Assembly: GCA_905477565.1 (NCBI GenBank)
Contig: CAJQGO010000345.1
Span: 1-7,255 of the forward strand
Reading direction: 5' to 3'
Length of the DNA: 7,255 nt
From: an uncultured Planctomycetota bacterium
GTDB lineage: Bacteria > Planctomycetota > Planctomycetia > Pirellulales > UBA1268
Position 1 is the stretch's first letter. Every line of letters begins with the position of its first letter. Positions 1 to 5,818 of the stretch are shown in pieces. The notes beneath the pieces are model-generated. The model was not told the origin of the DNA. It saw only the letters and a list, made by a program, of their open reading frames with translations, and made no database searches. The position numbers and the translations under genes were made by a program.

Positions 1-94
1 TTACTGGCAAGGCACCTTCCTGGCCAAGGCCAATGGAACAGAAACCACAACTCCAAGCCATCACAACTGTGACAAAAAATTGATGCGACCGCAT
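1..94 (-). CDS. N-terminus of an exported protein of unknown function (cut by the left window edge)
   Basis: Reading the minus strand from an ATG at 94-92, the frame stays open to the window edge and gives 31 residues before sequence runs out. They look like a signal peptide: a start with Arg and His (MRSHQ), a hydrophobic stretch from about residue 6 to 23 (FFVTVVMAW...SIGLG), and a plausible signal peptidase I site near Gly24-Gln25, followed by EGALPV. The ATG lies 28 bp after the stop of the EF-hand sulfatase, on the same strand. It is preceded by purine-rich sequence (GGAG at 110-107 and AGG at 105-103, the latter 8 nt from the ATG), so it could be the next gene of the same operon. There is too little protein to name a family. 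The alternative is that this is non-coding sequence after the sulfatase, because a weak hairpin and a T-run overlap it. The signal-like composition and short spacing favour a gene. Confidence 0.55.
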   Translation of the reverse strand, partial: MRSHQFFVTVVMAWSCGFCSIGLGQEGALPV

Positions 95-122
95 GCTGCC
101 TACCTACTCCAACCAAGTCGTT

Positions 123-1811
123 CTAGTTGTTCTTTAATTCATCAATACCAAGTGCACCATCGCCATCCGCATCGAATTGCTGGAAGCGTTTGGTCAGTGC
201 TGCAACATTCCGTCCATCAGGGTTGCCAATGAATTCCTCAAGTGTGATTTCACCATCACTGTTGCGATCACGGGCCTGGAGAAATTTTTCTGGCGACCTT
301 TCCTTCGGCGGGATAGTCTTTAACCGCTTTTGTTGCCTTGGCATCGCCTTGTTTTTGACATCTGACAAAACAACTAAAGGATAGTCTGCGTTAATGCCGG
401 ACAAATGTTCGAGTACCTCGGCCTTCAGTGATGCATACATCTCAGGGTGTTCTGTCCGCAGGTCATTCGTTTCAGCAACATCACGCTGAAGATCAAAGAG
501 CTCGAGATCTTTTTGAGAAATTTCAGCCGCCAGAGCATCCCAATCTGGAGAATAATCTCGTCCTACACTGGCCCACAACTTATAGTCGCCCCTTCGAACA
601 CCAATATTCCCCCATAGTTCAAAAATCATAGTCCGCTCTGGAACTGACGTTTTTCCATCTGAAAGCATGTGAGGTAAAAGAGACATCCCTCGAAGGGGAT
701 TCTTTCCATTGCTTTCAGGAACAGAGAGACCAGCCGCATCCAATAATGAAGAAAAGATATCGCAGTGCATTACGTGACTATCAGACACGAGGCCGCTCTG
801 AGGAAGTTTGCCTTTCCAATTCACAAGAAAAGGAACATTGAGCCCACCCTGATAGGTTGTGGCTTTCCCTCCCCGTAGTGGACCATTGTTGCCAGGAAAC
901 CTTCCGCCGGCAGCACCTTCCTCCATGGTGCAGCCACCGTTATCACTGACGAAGACGATAAGCGTATTTTCGGCTACACCAAGCTCATCTAACACACTGA
1001 CCAGTTGACCAATGTTGTGATCCATGTGTTCGAGAATCGCAACATAGTCACTCCGAAGAAAACTCACTCCACGATCAAGAGCTTTTTTCACCCAGGCCTC
1101 TGGTGCCGAGGCTGGTTTTGACTTCTCAACGCGGAGTGGGCCATGCACCGCGTTGTAGGCCAGATAACAGAAGAAAGGAGATTCTTTACCGGCATTCTCT
1201 CGAATGAAGTCTTCTGCCCATTGGGTGAACAACTCGGTAGCATGCCCCTTTGCGAGAGGATCGTTTTCACGATTGTGCATGATTTTGGAACGAGATCCAG
1301 CAATCCAATATGGGTGCGCCCCACCCAGAAAACCATGAAACTCATCGAACCCACGATCATTCGGAACTTCGCCCTCAAGAGAACCAAGATGCCATTTCCC
1401 AAAGGCGCCCGTTGCATAACCGGCCTCAGAAAGATACTCAGAGAGCATCTTCACATCGCGCTTAATTCCCCGGTACCCGGGAGACCCGAGCGGCTGACTA
1501 CCGGGGCCACGCCACATACCGTTTTCAGTTGAATACTGTCCGGTAAACATGCATGCCCGAGAAGGACCACAAAGCGGAACAGTGTGGTAATTCGGAAACC
1601 GCACGCCACTACGTGCCAGAGCATCCAAAGTTGGAAGCCGCACCTCGGTATTAACCCAGTTAGACGGCAAGTCTCCCCAGCCATGATCATCTGAAACAAT
1701 GAAGAGAATATTCGGTGCGGCAGCAGAGCACTGCATACCAAAAAGGGTTGTTCCAACCAGAATGAGCACACTCAAAAATGACATTTGATTTGTTCTTACA
1801 ACACTCTTCAT
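123..1811 (-). CDS. Secreted formylglycine-dependent sulfatase with C-terminal EF-hand pair
   Basis: This 562-residue family S1 (alkaline-phosphatase fold) sulfatase would hydrolyse sulfate esters outside the cytoplasm. Residues 1-32 form a signal peptide: basic start, hydrophobic core at about 12-26, and a cut near SAAA/PN. Catalytic elements follow in order: metal-binding Asp41-Asp42 in SDDHGWGD; the CGPSR signature at 81-85, where Cys81 would become formylglycine and Arg85 is the conserved partner; GKWHLG with Lys139 and His141; His223 in NAVHGPL; metal-binding Asp290-Asn291 in SDNGG; and Lys316 in PLRGGK. All expected key residues are present. After the usual S1 C-terminal subdomain (about 395-475) comes a basic linker and two canonical EF-hand loops, 515-526 and 547-558, an accessory region most sulfatases lack. 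The start is supported by GGAG 6 nt upstream. It lies 113 bp after the other sulfatase. The substrate (sulfated glycan or aryl sulfate) cannot be read from sequence. The cysteine-type site requires a maturation enzyme, not encoded here. Confidence 0.96.
   Translation of the reverse strand: MKSVVRTNQMSFLSVLILVGTTLFGMQCSAAAPNILFIVSDDHGWGDLPSNWVNTEVRLPTLDALARSGVRFPNYHTVPLCGPSRACMFTGQYSTENGMWRGPGSQPLGSPGYRGIKRDVKMLSEYLSEAGYATGAFGKWHLGSLEGEVPNDRGFDEFHGFLGGAHPYWIAGSRSKIMHNRENDPLAKGHATELFTQWAEDFIRENAGKESPFFCYLAYNAVHGPLRVEKSKPASAPEAWVKKALDRGVSFLRSDYVAILEHMDHNIGQLVSVLDELGVAENTLIVFVSDNGGCTMEEGAAGGRFPGNNGPLRGGKATTYQGGLNVPFLVNWKGKLPQSGLVSDSHVMHCDIFSSLLDAAGLSVPESNGKNPLRGMSLLPHMLSDGKTSVPERTMIFELWGNIGVRRGDYKLWASVGRDYSPDWDALAAEISQKDLELFDLQRDVAETNDLRTEHPEMYASLKAEVLEHLSGINADYPLVVLSDVKNKAMPRQQKRLKTIPPKERSPEKFLQARDRNSDGEITLEEFIGNPDGRNVAALTKRFQQFDADGDGALGIDELKNN
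135..269 (-). other. EF-hand pair encoded at the 3' end of the sulfatase gene
   Basis: Two 12-residue calcium-loop motifs are visible in the translated C-terminus. The first is DRNSDGEITLEE, encoded at about 269-234; the second is DADGDGALGIDE, encoded at about 173-138. Both have Asp at positions 1 and 5, an acidic or Asn residue at position 3, Gly at 6, a hydrophobic residue at 8 and Glu at 12, as in the EF-hand consensus. Their first residues are 32 apart, close to the spacing of a paired EF-hand. Calcium binding is inferred from the motif; a structural, stabilising or surface-attachment role is possible. Confidence 0.85.
515..526. other. Placeholder check: no separate feature here (interior of the sulfatase gene)
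   Basis: This interval is ordinary coding sequence inside the EF-hand sulfatase gene, in its C-terminal subdomain, and carries no independent element that I can see. The EF-hand loops of that protein are encoded nearer its 3' end, at about 135-170 and 231-269 on the minus strand. Confidence 0.05.
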
Positions 1812-1924
1812 TCTTCACTCCAATTAAAGGCCGTATATCTGACCTAATGCTTACATGACAGACAGATACATCTTTTGCTTCTTAGTAGCCCATGTCACAT
1901 CACCTCAAAATTTTACACCTACCA
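1812..1924. other. 113-bp gap between the two sulfatase genes
   Basis: This is the longest non-coding stretch between complete genes in the window. On the minus strand it holds an A/T-rich AAAATTTT palindrome near its upstream end, a poor promoter-like pair (TTGAGG at 1908-1903 and TACTAA at 1887-1882, only 15 bp apart), and the ribosome-binding site of the next gene. I see no convincing terminator hairpin. It may carry a secondary promoter or simply be an untranslated spacer within the operon. Confidence 0.35.
1818..1821 (-). promoter_or_regulatory. Shine-Dalgarno site of the EF-hand sulfatase
   Basis: The minus strand reads GGAG, then TGAAGA, then ATG, giving a core ribosome-binding site 6 nt from the start codon at 1811. 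It is the clearest such site in the window and fixes the start of this gene. The other starts have weaker purine-rich sequence or none. Confidence 0.65.
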
Positions 1925-3403
1925 TCACCACTGCCGTTTCGGAGGTTTGTACGTGGCACCCGGTGGCTCATGGTGAACAGGAATCCATTTCCGCATATCC
2001 TTTTTGACAGTAGCAAACTGCGGATTCCCTGCGAGGTTCTCCCACTCCCATTTGTCGTTGGTGTGATCATACAACTCTTCCGAACCATCTTCGTAGACGA
2101 TGTACCGATATCGACCTGACCGAACGCCATAGTTCTTATAGCCAAACGTGGTAACTGTTGCCTCATCCCACGGAGCCTCGGGATCTTTCATTAATACTGA
2201 AAGGTCATTCCCTTCAAGTTGTTTCGCAGGTGGCTTGCAGCCGGCCAACGAAGCCAGGGTCGGATACATATCAAGCAGGTTGACCGGCTTACTACAAACC
2301 GACCCCGCCTTGGTCACGCCAGGAACAACCCAAATGCAATTAACCCGGGTCGCTCTTTCCCACAGAGAATATTTTCCCCAGCGGCCTTTTTCACCATGAT
2401 GAAATCCATGGTCACTCCACAATACGATAATGGTGTTGTCGGCATACTTGGACTTTTCGAGTGCCTCAACAATCTGACCAACGAGGTCATCAACCATTGT
2501 CGTGCATGCAAGGTACGCCTGAATGGCTCGCTTCCATTGGCCTGTTGCCCGAATTCTTTTAAGCCACGGATTGTGTGCCATTTTTGCATGGGCTGCCGGC
2601 ACATCATTGAGATCATTTTCGAGGAAACCATCTGGGAGCTTGATGTCCTCCAAGGGGAATTGATCAAAGTACTTCTGCGGTGCGTAATTCGGCAAATGAG
2701 GCTCAAAGATGCCAGCACCGAGAAAAAACGGCTCCTCCAACTGACCCTTGAGTAATTTTCCTTCTACCCAATTTGCTGTCTTACCATCAGGATGGTCATC
2801 CACAGTGACATCTGGACGGAGAGGCCCCCAGTCAGCTGTTCTCGCCCACCCACCCAAGGGAAGTTTCGATGAAAATTTAAGTCCTTCGAATGATGGCAGA
2901 TCCTGTGTTTTGCTTGGATAGTACTCATCAAAGCCTCGGCCCTTTACTTCGTGATTAAAGTGGTAGCCATGAAAGAGTTTGCCTGCCCCAGTTACGTAGT
3001 ATCCGTGCTGCTGAAAGAACTCGGGCAGAAGCACTGCGTTATTCAGAATTGGATTATGGGTTAAAGAACTCTTATTAATATAGTTCCCCGAAGTCGACGG
3101 CCTGATTCCACTCATAATGGCAGCTCGTGATGGACCACAACATGGGGCTGCACAGTGGGCATTCGTAAAAACAATGCCTTTTGAGGCGAGCGTGTCCATA
3201 TGAGGAGTGCGAGCCTGAGCATTCCCCTCGAGCATGCCAGTCCAGTCGTTCAAGTCGTCAATAGCGATAAACAGCACATTTGGTTTTGTTGACTTCTGCG
3301 AAGTGCCTCCGTACACAGACACATCTGCCACGCATATGACCAATGTCAGAAAACCAATCTGTTTTAAAAATTTCCGGAGCTTGATGATTCTGTGCCAAAA
3401 CAT
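1925..3403 (-). CDS. Secreted iduronate-2-sulfatase-like sulfatase
   Basis: This 492-residue family S1 sulfatase most resembles the iduronate-2-sulfatase-like branch. The N-terminus has Lys/Arg residues followed by a hydrophobic segment (about 16-31), consistent with a signal peptide ending near Gly32. The mature protein opens with PNVLFIAIDDLNDWTG, where Asp49-Asp50 would bind the metal and the DDLNDW form is typical of that branch. The signature is CGPSR at 89-93, preceded by a second Cys (88); Cys89 is the predicted formylglycine. Further catalytic elements are GKLFHG with Lys142 and His145, EPH with His236, SDHG with Asp331-His332, and Lys344 in WGKYSLWE. The C-terminal ELYDHTNDKWEWENLAGNP segment is also typical. 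Nothing is missing, and the length is usual. The ATG follows the preceding stop by 12 bp with only weak purine-rich sequence before it, so it is probably translated from the same mRNA. The true substrate is probably a sulfated glycan, but this is inference; uronate specificity should not be assumed. Confidence 0.95.
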   Translation of the reverse strand: MFWHRIIKLRKFLKQIGFLTLVICVADVSVYGGTSQKSTKPNVLFIAIDDLNDWTGMLEGNAQARTPHMDTLASKGIVFTNAHCAAPCCGPSRAAIMSGIRPSTSGNYINKSSLTHNPILNNAVLLPEFFQQHGYYVTGAGKLFHGYHFNHEVKGRGFDEYYPSKTQDLPSFEGLKFSSKLPLGGWARTADWGPLRPDVTVDDHPDGKTANWVEGKLLKGQLEEPFFLGAGIFEPHLPNYAPQKYFDQFPLEDIKLPDGFLENDLNDVPAAHAKMAHNPWLKRIRATGQWKRAIQAYLACTTMVDDLVGQIVEALEKSKYADNTIIVLWSDHGFHHGEKGRWGKYSLWERATRVNCIWVVPGVTKAGSVCSKPVNLLDMYPTLASLAGCKPPAKQLEGNDLSVLMKDPEAPWDEATVTTFGYKNYGVRSGRYRYIVYEDGSEELYDHTNDKWEWENLAGNPQFATVKKDMRKWIPVHHEPPGATYKPPKRQW

Positions 3404-3415
3404 AAAAAGTCACTT

Positions 3416-5746
3416 TCATTCGCCGGTTGGTTGACTGGAACCAGCAAGCCTTGAAACATCTGCTTTCAAGTACGCCACGAGGTCTGCAATCTCATTAGGT
3501 GTCAGAACTTTCTCATATCCCTCAGGCATCAATGAAACATTCGAGTAGCTCGCGCGATCTATCTCTGTGTACGCAACTGCCTGCATGGCACCCTCTGCTG
3601 ATGCAAGAAACATTGTGTTTGTATTCTCTTTGACGAGTAGCCCCGAAACGACCTTGCCATCATTTGTTACTACATTCACAGTCTCGTGGTACCGGGCAAT
3701 CGATGCACTTGGAAGCACAATTGCTTCCAAGAGATCACGCTCACTTCGAATGGCACCAATTCTCGTCAAGTCAGGGCCAAGCCTGACCCCTGCTGCACCC
3801 TTCAGATGGCACGTTACGCATTTCGCTTTCTCACGATTGTGGAATAGCTTTTCACCCCGCTGCGCATCTCCCTGAGGCAGAAACACTGCCAATGTATCGA
3901 GTTGTTCTTTTTGTCTTGCGGCCGTCTCGGAGCCCGGCTTATCAGCTTTTATAAATTCGATTTCAGGATACTTCGCAGAGCGGGTAGTCGTCCTGTCGAG
4001 TTTCAACATGCGTTGCACACACTTCGTCACTGGATGTTTTTTTGGCAAACTGTTTCGTTCACCAATCTCATAGATCGCATACGTGATAGCGTGCTTCAAA
4101 AAGGGGTCCATCTCGGTTGAGTAGCACTCCAGCAGCGGCACTGTTGCGTGAGCCTGCCCGATTCTGCCAAGTGCCATCGCTGCCACACGCTGAACGTGTG
4201 GATCATCAACTTTGGAGAGCACATCAATCAGGACTGTCACGGCATCCTTGTCTCGCCAGAGCGCCACGCTTTGGATCGCAGCCACTCGCACTTCCGGGTC
4301 TGACGACTTAATAAATTGCCGAACAACATCACGTGCGTAACGACCAGGAATTCTGTGCAACGTCCAAATGGCTGAAACTCGTGCAGGTGACAAACACAAC
4401 AACTCAATATTTTCTTCAGCTGCCAAGCACTCGACGGCACGTGTGACAACGGCCGGGCGTTCGTCTGACAACCATTCAACCTCGGGGTTCTGCCAGTCGA
4501 GTGCAAGGCCGCGAGGATCATCGATTTGAGCCACATCCTTCTTTTGCACTCGATAGATTGCACCAAGAATATCTGGCTTGGCGATCTTGGACGTCGGACA
4601 ACAGATCTTGTACCAACTGCCGGTATCGGCCACAAGCAAACTGCCGTCAGCATCTTCAATGACGTCTGTTGGATGAAAGTCTGTCTGATCACTTTCAAGA
4701 AACGTGTTTACTTTCGACTCAAAGGATGAACCGGCATGGGAAAGTTGATGCCTGGAAAGACGTCGAGTATTGAACTCTGTGCAGATCAGGTCGCCACGCA
4801 ACCCCGTAGCAGCGTTCTGCGGCATGACAATCCCTGATGGAGCTGCTGGCCCAAGGTGCGATAGCACAGGAAGCAGGTCACCTGTGACAGGATGTGGTGC
4901 GAGCACACGTGGATTCTTCCGGCCGTACACCCCTCCATAAACGGCGTGCAGAACTCCATCTCGTCTCCCGGGTGCTGAAAGATCGAAAAAGGTTCCACTC
5001 AAAAACCGCTCACCAGTATCACTGAACGCGAGGCCGACGGGGTTATTCATCCCGCCTGTAATCACTCGCTCCAGCTGACTCCCATCAGGGAGTGCGCGAT
5101 AGATATGGGCTGCACGCGAGGTCCGCGTTCTCCCGTTGGTGAGCTGATGCTGCTGTGGAGCAAACGCACCCTTACACCAGTAGAAAAAACCGTCAGTCCC
5201 ATAATAGGGCCCGTGCATATCGTTTCCACAATTTTCAATCGAACCGCCATCAAACCATACAGACCGTTCGTCCGCGACATGGTCCCCAGTGGAATCATGA
5301 AGTTTCCAAATGTGAGGTGGTGCACCGACATACACTGAACCATCATGCACAAGTATGCCTTCAGGAAGCGGCAGGCTATCGGCAAACACCGTGGACTCAT
5401 CGAAGATTCCATCACCATCACGATCAACTAATCGTAGTACCCGGTGCTGAGGGTCTTTCAATTGCACGGGGGCTTTATCGGTATTGCCAGAACTATCCGT
5501 GACGTACAGCACACCCTCATTGTCAAAGCACATATGCATTGGTCGTTTCACCAATGGTGGTGCAGCAACTTGAACGATCTCATATCCATCTTGAATTGTG
5601 AACCTGTGCGGCTCGATCGTGACCTCTTCCATCCCATTGACACTTAGAGACACAGATGACACGACAAAAGTGGCGACCGCAGCAATCGTACCCTTCGGCA
5701 ACCCACCCACGAATCGAGCAAGACAGAAGACAGATCGTAATCGCAT
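3416..5746 (-). CDS. PVC-type membrane-bound dehydrogenase: beta-propeller, HEAT-like repeats and C-terminal haem c domain
   Basis: From the ATG at 5746 this is a 776-residue exported redox protein. An N-terminal hydrophobic stretch (about 20-37) should direct export, as needed for haem c attachment. Residues about 45-400 form a propeller related to sorbosone/glucose dehydrogenase-like domains, with repeats such as GVLYVTDSSGN and GSLLVADTGSWYK, an Asp-rich DRDGDGIFDE loop near 108-117, and the CCPTSKxxKPDxLGAIYR ending characteristic of this family. Residues about 475-575 contain HEAT-like helical repeats. The last 150 residues are the Pirellula/Verrucomicrobium-type haem domain, with CVTCH at 643-647 and a likely axial Met740 in SLMPEGYEK. 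The probable role is oxidation of a sugar or alcohol with electron transfer to the haem; substrate and cofactor are unknown. The open frame extends to a TTG at 5806, 12 bp after the preceding stop, adding a lysine-rich 20 residues; I prefer the ATG because it gives a more ordinary signal peptide, though neither start has a clear ribosome-binding site. Confidence 0.94.
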   Translation of the reverse strand: MRLRSVFCLARFVGGLPKGTIAAVATFVVSSVSLSVNGMEEVTIEPHRFTIQDGYEIVQVAAPPLVKRPMHMCFDNEGVLYVTDSSGNTDKAPVQLKDPQHRVLRLVDRDGDGIFDESTVFADSLPLPEGILVHDGSVYVGAPPHIWKLHDSTGDHVADERSVWFDGGSIENCGNDMHGPYYGTDGFFYWCKGAFAPQQHQLTNGRTRTSRAAHIYRALPDGSQLERVITGGMNNPVGLAFSDTGERFLSGTFFDLSAPGRRDGVLHAVYGGVYGRKNPRVLAPHPVTGDLLPVLSHLGPAAPSGIVMPQNAATGLRGDLICTEFNTRRLSRHQLSHAGSSFESKVNTFLESDQTDFHPTDVIEDADGSLLVADTGSWYKICCPTSKIAKPDILGAIYRVQKKDVAQIDDPRGLALDWQNPEVEWLSDERPAVVTRAVECLAAEENIELLCLSPARVSAIWTLHRIPGRYARDVVRQFIKSSDPEVRVAAIQSVALWRDKDAVTVLIDVLSKVDDPHVQRVAAMALGRIGQAHATVPLLECYSTEMDPFLKHAITYAIYEIGERNSLPKKHPVTKCVQRMLKLDRTTTRSAKYPEIEFIKADKPGSETAARQKEQLDTLAVFLPQGDAQRGEKLFHNREKAKCVTCHLKGAAGVRLGPDLTRIGAIRSERDLLEAIVLPSASIARYHETVNVVTNDGKVVSGLLVKENTNTMFLASAEGAMQAVAYTEIDRASYSNVSLMPEGYEKVLTPNEIADLVAYLKADVSRLAGSSQPTGE
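3806..3820 (-). other. Haem c attachment motif CVTCH
   Basis: The codons TGC GTA ACG TGC CAT encode the single CxxCH motif of the dehydrogenase-like protein. The two cysteines would bind haem covalently and the histidine would be the proximal ligand. It is the only CxxCH I found in the protein, so one haem per chain is expected. Confidence 0.9.
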
Positions 5747-5818
5747 CCATTGAGAAAGAATCACCCAGGATCTACGGACGTCTTTTCTTTTCTTCTTTGG
5801 CACCAAGACGATCCAATC

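Noticed and set aside
1..63. A second minus-strand frame ending at a TAA at 3-1
   Set aside because: It runs only 19 codons after a stop at 63-61 and has no start codon; the frame from ATG 94 looks more like protein.
515..526. The entry at these coordinates in the feature list
   Set aside because: These numbers are residue positions of the first EF-hand loop, not nucleotide positions; the low-confidence entry should be ignored in favour of the one at 135-269.
1143..1532. A 129-codon plus-strand open frame
   Set aside because: It is antisense to the EF-hand sulfatase, across the region encoding its CGPSR-to-His223 part, and has low-complexity, unrecognisable translation.
1725..1811. Possible lipoprotein signal around Cys28 of the EF-hand sulfatase
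   Set aside because: The residues before the cysteine are GMQ, which do not fit a lipobox; an ordinary signal peptidase I site after the AAA is more likely.
2219..2755. A 178-codon plus-strand open frame
   Set aside because: It lies wholly antisense to the iduronate-2-sulfatase-like gene, its translation shows no recognisable domain, and the minus-strand protein has a complete set of catalytic motifs across it.
4237..4698. A 153-codon minus-strand frame inside the dehydrogenase gene
   Set aside because: It is a shifted reading of the propeller/HEAT region. The main frame is continuous and shows family motifs on both sides, so no frameshift is needed.
5779..5806. A PKKKRKDV stretch resembling a eukaryotic nuclear localisation signal
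   Set aside because: The genes are bacterial, and the stretch lies in the doubtful N-terminal extension; a chance lysine-rich run is the simpler reading.
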